Origin: Salvia splendens
Lineage: Eukaryota; Streptophyta; Magnoliopsida; Lamiales; Lamiaceae
Direction of reading: 5' to 3'
DNA: 64,000 bases
NCBI RefSeq assembly: GCF_004379255.2
Contig: NC_056049.1
Coordinates: 6,882,001-6,946,000 of the forward strand
The position numbers and the translations under genes were made by a program. Under the pieces are notes generated by a model that saw only the letters and a program-made list of their open reading frames with translations, searched no databases and was not told the DNA's origin. Below are positions 11,745 through 22,577 of this stretch, piece after piece (within the stretch, counting starts at the first letter, position 1; every line of letters begins with the position of its first letter).

Positions 11745-13101
11745 CGTAAGGACAGTTCCACAATTTGTGACATCATATTCACAACATATCGTGCATCTGT
11801 TCTATACATGAGTGATCTTTTTCTTATAGCAGTTTCTGAAAATGAGAATTGGCACTAGATGTAGCTGCAATTATGAAATTCTACCAATAGCGAATATCAT
11901 GCTAAGTATGACCTTCGAAGTGAAATTCTAGTAAACTTGTTTGAGTAGGATTGCTTCACTGTGAAAGGTAGCTTCGTGTCATGAAGAAAATTGTATATTG
12001 TTCTTAAATCAACTGATCACCCTAGGCCTTGGTGTCAAAAGAATATTAACGAACTGAGGTTCTTGTGTTTTCTTCGCATGTTGAGCTCATCTGATATTAC
12101 TTTTCTGAACTCTTGTGAACAACACACCAGATGTGGACAACTGCTGAGGCAAGGCTCGGAGTGATTAAGAGCGGCACATTTTTTATCTGACTCCAAATTT
12201 TGCAGTATCTAGCTCAAAGTTGGCAGTATCTTGCTCAAAATTTGCGAAACAGACTGCAAGGATCTTTCTGCTGATTGAGTAAGATGGGACTTCAAATATG
12301 CTAGGAAGCATGCTAGTTTTGTAGTTCAAGATATTGATTATGGTACATATGCAGCCACTGCAATCTTTGGTCTTTTCAGTTTTAGAAGCTATTTTTTATT
12401 TCTGAAAGGATCTGTAAAGACCAATGCTGCCCTGCATATATTCCAGATCGAACAATTCCATAGTTCCCCATTGCCATCTTGATATTGTTGTTGTTCATTT
12501 TTTTTTTGTTCTAGACTTGTGAAGTAATAGAATCCTGTTGCTAGATCAGCTGCTTCTATAATTCCCTCATTCTTACTCTAAATGGAGTACCTTCTCTGAG
12601 TTGATATTCAGTTAAATATTTACAGAAAACAGCTACTGTTGTGCTGCACTTTATGCTAGCTACAGTCCCAGGACTGTGACGTAAACCAGCTTGATCGTGA
12701 ATATTAGAATTAGCCTCTCCTGAACCATCAGTTTTTGGTGATATTAGATAAAAGTGGAAACAGTTTGATAATGTTGTTTAGGATGCTCTTATTGATATTT
12801 TATATTGGCGCAAGTCGCTAACCGATTGCCGATTTTGCTGAGTATTGTATCATTGTGTGGATTGTTATAGCATCTTGTATGATTTATTAAGAAGATAAGC
12901 AGGTATAGGTTGGCAGGTTTGTACTATTTAACCATGATACAACTAGAATAAATTTGGGCTTACATTAATAAAACACACCTTGACTATCTAATGATGTAAA
13001 CAGAGAGCATGAATGCCATTGTTTCACTGATATATGTAGTAATTTAATGGAATAAAGACTACTCCTATCACTGAATGGATTGATGAAAATTGGTTGCTTG
13101 C
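11745..13101. other. 3' region and spacer, no gene
   Basis: 3' flanks of the convergent zinc-transporter-like gene and ABA4. Only short unconvincing frames. Confidence 0.55.
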
Positions 13102-16100
13102 TCAACGAGTTCCATGCTCTGTTTTCCCGCTCACTGCTTTAGTTATAAAATGTGTAAAAATGCCAATGGGGCAAAACAGCAGGCAAAGAGAAACCGAATG
13201 CCGGGTTTCCACGTTGTCTTGCAGTCCATCAAAATAAACCTGCCTGTTTAAATATAAATCGACTGTTAGATCAGTGTTTGTGTTTGGGGACGTGTTAGAG
13301 GGAGAGAGAGACCTTGCAGCAAAGAGATCGACAGCTAACAAATGAATCCAAGCAGAAGCGAGTGTCATCTCGCTCGAGAACATCTTGGCGATGCCTGGTA
13401 GCTGAAACACAAGTAGATCGGTGAGCATTTTGAATGCGTCCTTTCTCCAAGTTAAACTCAAATATGGTTATAGAACTCGATTCTGCAGTAAAAGAAAACA
13501 CACCTCGGGCAGCAAGTATTTACTTGCAAACATGTAGCGGATTGTGTCGGGTGTCCACGACAGATAGAGTAGATAAGCATACAAGATGCCAAGAGCAATA
13601 TAGGGTATGCTGCTTGCCACTATTTTCTTTGTCTGCAAAACCACAGATATAAGCCAAAACTCAGTGATGTTTGATCATACGAGAATTATATATGAAGTAG
13701 AATGTGTTTACGGAAATGGGTATTTACAAAGTTAGCTTGGGGCGCGACGACCATGAAGGTGTAACATGGAAGCACAGCAACTGTACCCCATGTAAAAGCA
13801 CTAGCAGCAATCTGAGAATTCGCAAGCCCTGCCAAATTCACCATTCGATGTAAAATTCTTCCAAGCAACACGAGTATATTGATGCTATAATAGACGAAGC
13901 AAGTAAAGACCATTACACGAAGCAGATACGAGTGAGCTTTTTCTGTGTACAGCCCTTGTTCCAGGATTTGGCATAGTAATAGTTCTTGAGCCTCCAAGAA
14001 AATTACAGCTTGACCGTTGGCTCTTACCAAGAAGCCCAATTTTCGTGCTTTCAAGAGAAACGTTACTCGCTCGGGCGTTACATGGGTTAGTAGTGGGTGG
14101 TCTTGTGTGAAGATCAACCTACAAGATGATGCAGAAACCAACTGTGAGAATCTGATCACATTGCACCAGCGCAAGCTGTATAAAAGATCTAAATATGGAA
14201 AGCAAATTCCCTGTTGAATTGTTGCATCAAAACAAATAAACAAGTCCCTATGAGTTACTAGTGCCAACTAATCAAAAATGCAAGAAACTTGCTCCAAAAT
14301 CATGTTTAATGATAGTAAAATGCAAAATGTAAAAATCAAGAGAAAGCCAAAGACAATTGAATCCAGCATTGGGCATGCAGCAAATTTAAGAAGGGAAAAT
14401 CGGGTTTGTGGGGGAGTTTACACTAAATATTACGTAAATGTACCCATTTTGTTATCTATTCCACAAATGGGAAAAACGCCAACCACATTGGCGTTTTTAT
14501 TAGTAAAAACGCCAACCTCATTGGCGTGTTTTTAGGTAAATACGCCAACGATGATGGCGTTTTATACTTGTGCCGTATTTTGGGTGTATGCTCTCGGATT
14601 GTAATTACGATTAAACACGCCAACTTGGTTGGCGTGTATAAATAAAAAAACGCATTTGTAAATGGCGTGTTTTCTTTGTTGAAACGCCGAACATATTGAC
14701 GTTTTGTAAAAGACGCCAACCGGAGTGGCGTATTTACTTAATCATGAAAAACGTCATTCTGAGTGGCGTGTTTAATCAGACTGATATACCATGCGTTCCT
14801 CCCCCAAATCGCGAAAACCTCACAACACACAGCCTTCGCGATTTCTCCAGCTGCGCGCCTTCTCTCCGTGATTTCGGCCTACATTCATCAATCGGTGCTA
14901 TTTTCCCCCAAATTCATCTATTTTATTCGGTTAGTATGCTTACCTTTTACATAATTATAGTAATTGGTGGATAGCTAGGGTTTGTAATGGGTTGTGAATT
15001 GAGTAGAAATATTATGCATTTTGGATTGGTTGAATGATATTATTGTTGATTATTATGTTGGATTGTGTTGGGTTTAAGTTAATTTGTGTATAAATTTGAT
15101 TATAAGCCTAAACCCTAGGGTTTTTATAGCTAAAAAATTGGGCAAATTGTTTTGATTTATGTGGGTTTTGGTTGATTAGTTTAGATTGTTAAATTTGTTT
15201 AGGTTAGGCAAAATTGAAATTGGTAGGTTGGGCGAATTGTTAATTGAAATTGTTAATTTTGTGTAGGTGAATTGGTTTATGATTTTGAATGTGCAATGTT
15301 GTGTAACTTGCTTATTTGATGTTGGTGTTCAATTTTGTGATATTGGATTAAATTGTATCTAATTATTGAAATGGTTTATGGTTGGTTATTGTTGAATTTG
15401 GTTTATGAAATTGGATTAAATGTTATGGTTGGTTATTGTTGAATTTGAATTATGTAGGTAAATTATGGCATCATCTTCAACCTCTCGTCGTCGGCTTGCA
15501 TGTGGTCCTGCGGATCCATCTGTATTATATTTTCAGAGACAACACGTCTCTAACAACATATGGGCAGGAGTTCCATCCGAAGATGTACGCTGCCGACGAT
15601 TTGAAGGAAAAATTTGGGATGTTCCCATCCAGCAACATGTCTTGACAATAGTGGACCAGATGGGGTTTGGGGGTATGTTAAGGTGTGGTAAACCAAAAGA
15701 AATTGACCACCATCTTATCACAGCTCTGATTGAACGTTGGAGGCCAGAGACTCACACGTTTCACTTTCCAGTCGGTGAAGCGACTGTGACACTGGAAGAC
15801 GTGGAGGTCTTATGGGGCCTGAAAGTTGATGGAGAGGCTCTGACAACTTACATCCCCCCGACGGACGCGGGATATTGGACGGACAGGTGTATGGATTTTC
15901 TAGGATTCATACCGGAAGCATCCGAGTTGAAGGAAATGGCTTTTAAGCAGACGAGCTTATCGCGCCAATTGAGGATTGAGCTGTCTAATGACCACGAACA
16001 CTACATATATGCTCAGCGGGCTCGTATCTATTGTCTGCTATTACTTGGTGGTCTGATGATCCCCAACGCCACCGGAAATAAAATTCCGTTCTTCTACCTA

Positions 16101-19100
16101 CACTTTTTCATGGATATAGAACGGTGTTCTACATATAGCTGGGGTGGGGCGACGCTTGCTTGCTTGTACCACAATTTGTGTGAAGCGGCCGTTGGTCAGA
16201 GGACGGATGTAGGGGGAGCCTTAACTCTATTACAACTTTGGGCTTGGGAGAGAATCCCAAATATTAGACCGAGGATGCTAGATCCCGTGCATACAGACTA
16301 TCTACCATGTGCAAGCGCGTAAGTTGTTCATTAATTGCGTTTTTAAACTTAATGTTCATCAATTTTCGTGTTCTTCGCTCATAATTTAAATTTTTTAGAT
16401 GGAATGGCCCGGCGTCATATGTAAAAGCACCCGGACATTGTGTTGAAAATTTCCGAGATCAGTTCTCCATGATGCATCCTAATCAGGTACTTCATATATT
16501 TATAAAATGTTTTTGGTTTTTTGTTTTTTGTTTTTATGGAAATTATTTTGAAAAATTTGTATCACATGTAGTTTATTTGGAGGCCTTATCTCCACCGGGA
16601 GTTGCCGGAAAGTTGTGATGCCGGTCGTCCTATATGGATGTCGATCACAACGCTTATTTGTTGGAATCTGGCTGAGCCACACCTGCCACACCGAGTGTTG
16701 CGCCAATTCGGGATTGTCCAACCGTATATCCCGGATCTCCCCCGGTTCCACGGTTCTGATTTTTTGAAACAGGATCGCCGTGGAAAAGCTGGTCGGAATT
16801 GGGTTCAATGGCACGCCAATTATATACAGGAGTGGGACAACAGACACTTTACGATATGGACTGATCTGGAGGACAGTACTGAGCCTGTTGCAACGGAAGA
16901 ATATATGAATTGGTTTCGCCAGATCACTGTGGTGTATTTAACCAAACCCGGCGTGCATGCTGAAGAGGGATTCCACGAAACCGCATCTTCTCATAACTTT
17001 ACGGTACATTATTCATACTTAACTAAACCCTGATTACTTATTCAAATTCATATTATGATATGTACTTAACTTTGAAAAATTGTAGGTGGAGACGCTTCAC
17101 AAAATACGTCACTATCTAAGTGGTCGAGCTGCGACAGGACATTTCTGTCCGGATATGGAAACCATTTCGAGGATGGTTGAAGAAGGACTGCAGATATCCG
17201 GGGAGCCTCAGCTGATGGACTACCCTCCTTCGCAGCGCTCTGCAATGGACGTGGACGTACCCATAAGGCAAAAGGCAAAACGACGAACCAAGCAGAAAAC
17301 CGTCCGCGGAGAGTCGTCATCTCAGTTCGTACACGACTCCGATGACGATTTTGAGGACCCACCTCCACCGAGCTCTGCACTTCGAGGCCGTCATTCTATT
17401 AGCCATACCGGTGGTACCGGAGAAGATATTGGCCTCAGTGATGTCCCCGCTTCTCCACCGCGGTCGTCTGTGCAGGAGGATCTTGAGAACGCTGTTGTTC
17501 AAGATACTCCTCCCTCAAGGATCCCTAGATCTACATCTACTATTGGGAAGGGGATACGGCGTCTGTTTATGCGGAAACGTCGTGACGATTGAACTAATTT
17601 GAACTCTTGATATTACTGTAATTTGATATTGATGTTTTTTCATTTGATTTGAACTCATTGATTTTAAGTCTTTATGATTAAGTATTTGGATGTCTGAATT
17701 ATTATTTCCTAGTAGAAATGAAAATGAAAACAGGCAAATAAAGAGATATTGGCGTTTTTAAGTTAGTTTATATTTTTGCCCGTTTTGTCTACGACGAATG
17801 CGGACATTCTGAACAAACACGCCATTCCCGTTGGCGTTTTTAATAAGACGCCATTCCCGTTGGCGTGTTATTTAAAAACGCCATTCCCGTTGGCGTTTTT
17901 AAGTTAGTTTATATTTTGCCCGTTTTGTCTACGACGAATGCGGACATTCTGAACAAACACGCCATTCCCGTTGGCGTTTTTAATAAGACGCCATTGCCGA
18001 GGTGCCGAGCCAGCGGCCGAGGTGCCGAGCAGGCGGCCGAGATGCCGAGCCAGCGGCCGAGGTGCCGAGCAGGCGGCTGAGGTGCCGAGCAGGCGGCTGA
18101 GGCGTTTTTAATAAGACGCCATTGCCGTTGGCGTGTTATTTAAAAACGCCAACGCCATTGGCGTTTTTAAGTTAGTTTTTTCGTTGCTCGTTTTTTCTAC
18201 GCCGAAAGCGGACATTCTGAACAAACACGCCAGTCCCGTTGGCGTGTTTCAGTAATAACACGCCATTCACGTTGGCGTTTTAAAGTGAAAAGACGCCAAT
18301 TAAGTAGGCGTCTCTTCAAACACGCCACTCACATCGGCGTGTCCTATAAAAAAACGCTCCCACAGCTAAGAGTTTTTAATCATTTCATCATTATTCAATA
18401 TATAAGTACATACAAATATTACCCTATACATTAGTCCAAATCTTGCTAAATACAGAAATCCAATATTACACAATGCATACGTTCAATTGTCTCGCCTTTT
18501 CCGCGTAAAAAAGCTACGGATCCCCTTCCCGATTCTGGCGGTTGAGAGTCTAGACGGAGGAGTCTCTCGCACAACGACATTCTCTAAATCAACCCCAAAA
18601 TATTCGTCTCGCACAGAAGACCGAGGTGGAGAATGTGGGACATCACTGAGACCGATGTGTTCGCCTGTACCACCAGTGTGGCTGACAGAGTGACGACCTC
18701 GAACTGCAGATCTTGGTGGAGGTGGAGGCATAAAATCGTGATCGACATCATCAGTGTGACTGACAGAATGACGACCTCGAACTGCATATCTTGGTGGAGG
18801 TGGAGGCAAAGAATCGTCAGCGGCATCATCTATCAACTGATTATCCATCCTTGGTGGAGGTGGATGCAAAAAATCGTCAGCGGCATCATCTACCAACTGA
18901 GTATCCATCCTTGAATGAGCATTCGGGCAGTTGCGCCTGTCGTGACCTGGTTGACGGCAATGTTTACATCGGCGTCGGGCTCGTGGCTGGTCAGCTTCAC
19001 GGACATCCATCTGATTAGGAATCCTAGTAGTACGGTATCGACCGCGACTTTTAGGCATTAACTGAGCTCGTGAACATTGCAAAGTCCATTCAGGCACGGC

Positions 19101-22100
19101 CCAATAATCTTGGTGTCTGGGTGGATTGAACACCGTAGAATATTGGTGTACCCAAACACTTGTGCGGTATACGGGATCAACAAGCGACAGCATGTTGTCG
19201 TTTCTAAAACGCGCAACTGCCGCTGCATGTGAACATGGAAGTCTCCACATCTGCCACTTTTGACATTTGCAGTGCGAGTCCAAGTACTTTACCTTCCACT
19301 TATTAGCGCCCTTTCCACCAATTCGACGCTTTGTTCGAACCACATAATGCCCTGCAATTGTGTTGGGTGCTCTCACATTATGCAATTGACCTTTTGCATC
19401 ATTTTTGCACACCTTTTCATGCGCCCACGGGGTAAGTGGTGTGGCACACTGTGTTGATGCAATTGACCGGTCATTGAACCATTCTATTGTCCTCCAGAAT
19501 ATCATATCAATGCAAGCTTTAATTGGGAGTTGTCTTGCGCCTCTCAACACATTGTTGTAAGATTCCACCATATTAGTGGAAACCTCACCCCATCTTTTGT
19601 GTTTGTCATACGCCAGATTCCATTTTTCTAACTCCACGGCATCAAGGTACTGCAAAGCCTCGTTGTTGACGTTTCGAAGTAAACGACGTCTGATCTTAAA
19701 CTTGCGCTTCTTGGTAGCAATACCAATTTTCCAAACAAGTCTTTTGACCATGATACCTTTGTGATTCTGCAAAACATTCTTTCTAACATGTACCAAGCAA
19801 AATCTGTGATGACCCACATTGGGTTCTTCTTTCCATATGGGAGAATTCATTGCATCTATGATTCCCACATGCCTATCAGATATGACACATATTTCATGCT
19901 TTGCTACATGAAGTCTAATGCGTTCCATAAACCAATTCCAACTTTCTTTGGTTTCCTCATCAACAATGGCATATGCAACAGGCAAACATTTCTTATTAGC
20001 ATCAAATCCAACGGCAATAAGAATTTTACCTCGACATCGTCCACGTAGATGAGTTCCATCAACCGTTAAAACTGGTTTGCATAGTTGAAAAGCCTCCACA
20101 GCTGGTCCAAAAGCCCAGAATACGTACTTGAATACCTTGTTCATACCATTGCTTAATATGTCATCGTGCATCCATTCCACAATTGTGCCAGGATTTTGTC
20201 TTTGCACTTCATTCAAATAAGCTGGTAAAACTTTGAACGACCACTCCCATCCACCGTATACAAGCTCAATCGCTGTCCTCCGAGCATACCATGCTTTCTT
20301 GTAACTAACTTTGACATGAAATCTATTTTCAATATCCGCCACAATTGCTTTTACCTTGTAGCAAGGATCGTTTTCTATCTGATGGCGAACACTCAACGCT
20401 ATCATACCCGACGAAAGATTAGCGTGACCATTATAGTTACGATCCCCCATGCAAGTATGAGCAGTGCTGAACACTCTAATTTGCCAGTGTTCATCATGCT
20501 TCCTCAGTGTTGCTCGGCACTCCCACAAACATGGCGGTAAGGACTTATCTTTCGGATTTCCCTGTGGCCACTTACAAACTGCATGCCATCTCTTTCCTTT
20601 ACTTTCAACAACTGTATATTGTCGGATTTTTTCCAAATGCCAATGAGTCACAGCTGCCTTCAATTCCAACTTCGTTCTAAATTTAGTATGCAAACCGACA
20701 TTGGTAGGATCCTTTTCACTCCAATAATGCACACTGGGATCATCACGCTCAAAGTTTTTGGGATCAAAACTATCATATGGACCTGGTAAGGTGCGAAAGT
20801 AGTTGATTCCAGGCTGTGGGAACTGTGGAACTACTCTTCCTCCAACTGCCCTTCCACCAACTGATGTTTCTCCAACTGCTGTTTCTCCAAGTGGAATGGA
20901 TGGTCTTGAAGCAACAAATTGTTCATCATCCGACGGATCACCATCTGAGTCTGTACTAACCGTGTCGGAATCTTCAGAATTATAAGGTGATTGTGGATCA
21001 AGAAAGTCGGCTTTATCAGGACCTATTATGTCCTCCACCACATCACAATTGTCACGATCCCCTAAATGCACGCCTCCAGCTTCAAAATCTTGTGTTGCAG
21101 CTAAATATGGTTCTTCGGCTCTCGTAGACGTACCAACATCAAAATCTTGTGTTGCAGCAAAATATGGTTCTTGGGCTCTCGTTGACGTACCAGCATCATA
21201 ACTTATGACATGATGACTATGATGTTGAGTAATTGCCGAATACTCAACATATAATTCAATTACACCTCCAATAACCATACTCTCACTAAACATTAGTTGC
21301 ATGCATACTTCTTCTAGTTGAACACCTATAAACGTGACTCCGGATCCAAAGCATATAGTACGTTTCCATATTATTTGAATATTGTTTTCATATATGCTTA
21401 TCCCCATCCTTTCACAAATTTTTTCCACAAGGTCATCGTACGAAATTGTTTCATCCAACATAATGAATCCTTTAGCAAAAGGAGGATCATACGAAATAAC
21501 TGCTCCGGGAATTATCTTTCCACCCCAATATAAATTGACACACCACGTCATACTATCTGCAATAATGTAAAACACAAATAAATATGTATTATTTTTACAT
21601 TCATCATTATGTAGAGTCAGCCAAAAAATTGACAAAATAATTCTATTAAATACACTACAATATGTATTATCATAACAATCCATAAAATATACTATAACAT
21701 ATAATAGCATAACAATTGGTCAAAATATTTCCATTAAAATATATACTATCATAATAATCCATCAAAATATTAGTGTACCCATAATAATTGGTCAAACTAT
21801 TATATTAATTACGCTACAATATATATTATCACAACAATCAATCAAATATTGGAAGACTAATGTTTAGAAGAATGAGTCTAAAATTTGATATACTAACCGA
21901 TTAGAAGGACTAATGGTTGAAAGAATTAGCCAAATTCAAAATATCCACGCTTAAATCCACCACCGGGTCGACCCGAGCGAAAGGTTTTTATGCGTTTGGG
22001 AAGGGTTTTCGCGTTTTGGGGAGGGAAAGTGTTTAGGGTCGCGATGTTGGGGGAGATCTGATAAGGATATGGTTCAACAGAAACACGCCGCTCAAATTGG

Positions 22101-22577
22101 CGTTTTTAAGCATAACACGCCAACCTCAGTGGCGTTTTTATTAATTAAACACGCCAACTACATTGGCGTTTTACCTGGTATACACGCCAACTTCATTGGC
22201 GTTTTTTCCCGTCGCTGTATTTGGCGAAAATACACCTCCAATACGACGCGAAGATAAACGCCAATGAGGTTGGCGTTTTTACTAATAGAAACGCCAATGT
22301 GGTTGGCGTTTTTCCCATTTTTGGAATAGATAACAAAATGGGTACATTTACGTAATCTTTAGTGTAAAGTGCCCCATAAACCCGATTTTCCCATTTAAGA
22401 AGGATCAACAAACATACTCATTCATCTACAAAAAAAGTAGCAACAAAGACAAGTGACAACACAAACACAAACACACACACACACACATACAAAAGAGGCA
22501 TTGATTAGACAAGAGTGGAAGCATACCCGGAGAGGAGAAACGCAGGGTGGAAGTCGGAGAAAACAAGAGAATGACAT
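13102..22577 (-). CDS. ABA4: ABA4 (neoxanthin synthesis), intron 1 holds an 8-kb transposon
   Basis: Chloroplast membrane protein required to make neoxanthin, a precursor of abscisic acid. Exons on the minus strand: 22527-22577, 14123-14210, 13728-13828, 13504-13632, 13313-13401 and 13102-13243, giving 199 residues. The membrane domain is unmistakable: [58 protein letters not shown] and [18 protein letters not shown]. The N-terminus [17 protein letters not shown] looks like a transit peptide; its exon sits beyond the transposon and is assigned by correct phase, a GT donor and the Ser/Arg-rich composition, so it is the least certain part. Phase 1 at 14123 regenerates the Trp of the ABA4 SSW motif. 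Without the insert the intron would be about 0.3 kb. Confidence 0.88.
14384..14392. repeat. 9-bp target-site duplication, left copy
   Basis: ATTTAAGAA directly before the Mutator-like element; the identical right copy is at 22393-22401. A length of 9 bp is typical of the Mutator superfamily. Confidence 0.9.
14393..14527 (+). repeat. Left terminal inverted repeat of the MULE
   Basis: Matches the reverse complement of 22258-22392 along its length with a few substitutions. Its inner part already contains two GCCAA/TTGGC palindromes. Confidence 0.92.
14470..14772. repeat. Palindrome array ACGCCAA..TTGGCGT, left
   Basis: Repeated short hairpins with 7-bp arms ACGCCAA and TTGGCGT around a variable 5-base loop, spaced roughly every 30-40 bp, some imperfect. 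It runs from the TIR into subterminal DNA. Confidence 0.85.
14773..15464. promoter_or_regulatory. Leader/promoter region of the PMD gene
   Basis: AT/GT-rich DNA between the subterminal array and the PMD start codon. It contains splice-like signals (for example TTTAGGTTAG and a TAG just before the coding start at 15465), so a leader intron is possible. No other gene seen. Confidence 0.4.
15465..17592 (+). CDS. MAIN-like plant mobile domain (PMD) protein of the MULE
   Basis: Exons 15465-16318, 16399-16486, 16572-17003 and 17086-17592, all GT-AG and in frame: 626 residues. Residues about 40-480 form the PMD (aminotransferase-like, MAIN/MAIL family): [20 protein letters not shown], the run of Trp/Arg blocks around WRPYLHREL, and [11 protein letters not shown] are typical. 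A basic linker ([10 protein letters not shown]) follows, then an acidic/proline patch ([12 protein letters not shown]) and a C-terminal tail with [15 protein letters not shown] and a basic end RKRRDD. That tail is nearly the same as the tail of the neighbouring transposase. PMD proteins of host genomes (MAIN, MAIL1) act in silencing and genome stability; the role in an element is unknown. No internal stop seen. Confidence 0.88.
17750..18352. repeat. Intergenic repeat block of the MULE
   Basis: Lies between the two convergent genes. A ~140-bp unit (starting near GGCGTTTTTAAGTTAGTTTA and containing GCGGACATTCTGAACAAACA) occurs about three times. GCCA-TTGGC palindromes of the same kind as at the element ends punctuate it. 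A 20-bp GC-rich minisatellite is embedded. Confidence 0.8.
17996..18103. repeat. 20-bp GC-rich minisatellite
   Basis: About five copies of GCCGAGGTGCCGAGCMRGCG inserted into one of the GCCA-TTGGC units. Its base composition is unlike the surroundings. Confidence 0.85.
18483..21551 (-). CDS. MURA/MULE transposase
   Basis: One open exon; starting at the ATG at 21551 ([11 protein letters not shown]) it gives 1022 residues. A longer in-frame start at 21710 exists, but the added stretch is AT-rich and hydrophobic, and a CAG acceptor lies just before 21551. Domains in order: N-terminal MuDR-type region; DNA-binding region ending with a Tyr/Trp-rich block; MULE DDE core with Asp in [10 protein letters not shown] (~498), Asp in ISDRHVGI (~559) and Glu in NMVESYNN (~662); SWIM zinc finger [15 protein letters not shown] (~760); CCHC knuckle [14 protein letters not shown] (~861); then a tail with repeated proline-rich and RGRHSVSHT units, ending RKRRDN. 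It catalyses cut-and-paste transposition of the element. No disabling change seen. Confidence 0.93.
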   Translation of the reverse strand: MTWCVNLYWGGKIIPGAVISYDPPFAKGFIMLDETISYDDLVEKICERMGISIYENNIQIIWKRTICFGSGVTFIGVQLEEVCMQLMFSESMVIGGVIELYVEYSAITQHHSHHVISYDAGTSTRAQEPYFAATQDFDVGTSTRAEEPYLAATQDFEAGGVHLGDRDNCDVVEDIIGPDKADFLDPQSPYNSEDSDTVSTDSDGDPSDDEQFVASRPSIPLGETAVGETSVGGRAVGGRVVPQFPQPGINYFRTLPGPYDSFDPKNFERDDPSVHYWSEKDPTNVGLHTKFRTKLELKAAVTHWHLEKIRQYTVVESKGKRWHAVCKWPQGNPKDKSLPPCLWECRATLRKHDEHWQIRVFSTAHTCMGDRNYNGHANLSSGMIALSVRHQIENDPCYKVKAIVADIENRFHVKVSYKKAWYARRTAIELVYGGWEWSFKVLPAYLNEVQRQNPGTIVEWMHDDILSNGMNKVFKYVFWAFGPAVEAFQLCKPVLTVDGTHLRGRCRGKILIAVGFDANKKCLPVAYAIVDEETKESWNWFMERIRLHVAKHEICVISDRHVGIIDAMNSPIWKEEPNVGHHRFCLVHVRKNVLQNHKGIMVKRLVWKIGIATKKRKFKIRRRLLRNVNNEALQYLDAVELEKWNLAYDKHKRWGEVSTNMVESYNNVLRGARQLPIKACIDMIFWRTIEWFNDRSIASTQCATPLTPWAHEKVCKNDAKGQLHNVRAPNTIAGHYVVRTKRRIGGKGANKWKVKYLDSHCKCQKWQMWRLPCSHAAAVARFRNDNMLSLVDPVYRTSVWVHQYSTVFNPPRHQDYWAVPEWTLQCSRAQLMPKSRGRYRTTRIPNQMDVREADQPRARRRCKHCRQPGHDRRNCPNAHSRMDTQLVDDAADDFLHPPPPRMDNQLIDDAADDSLPPPPPRYAVRGRHSVSHTDDVDHDFMPPPPPRSAVRGRHSVSHTGGTGEHIGLSDVPHSPPRSSVRDEYFGVDLENVVVRETPPSRLSTARIGKGIRSFFTRKRRDN
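21552..22080. promoter_or_regulatory. 5' region of the MULE transposase
   Basis: AT-rich DNA, with short GGTCGACCCGAGC-like and GTTTTGGGGAGGG stretches near 21965-22030. Likely transposase promoter/leader with an intron ending just before 21551. No gene. Confidence 0.4.
22081..22320. repeat. Palindrome array ACGCCAA..TTGGCGT, right
   Basis: About six hairpin units like those at the left end, continuing into the right terminal inverted repeat. Confidence 0.85.
22258..22392 (-). repeat. Right terminal inverted repeat of the MULE
   Basis: Reverse complement of 14393-14527 with about seven differences. Followed by the target duplication ATTTAAGAA (22393-22401). Confidence 0.92.
22465..22490. 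repeat. (AC)n microsatellite
   Basis: A run of about ten AC units in ABA4 intron 1, between the transposon and the transit-peptide exon. Confidence 0.85.

Larger units (their letters stand above)
14393..22392. mobile_element. Mutator-like element (MULE) with MURA and PMD genes
   Basis: An 8,000-bp element bounded by terminal inverted repeats 14393-14527 and 22258-22392 (135 bp each, about seven mismatches, both beginning GGGAAAATCGGGTTT) and a perfect 9-bp target duplication. It carries a plus-strand PMD gene (15465-17592) and a minus-strand MULE transposase (18483-21551), convergent, with repeat-rich DNA between and at both ends. Both genes appear open, so the element could be autonomous. 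It lies in ABA4 intron 1. Confidence 0.93.

Noticed and set aside
13686..14267. 193-codon minus-strand open frame as a single protein
   Set aside because: It reads through two ABA4 introns; only 13728-13828 and 14123-14210 fit the family and splice phases.
14456..14719. Open frame in the MULE left end
   Set aside because: It is a translation of the palindrome array; low complexity, no homology expected.
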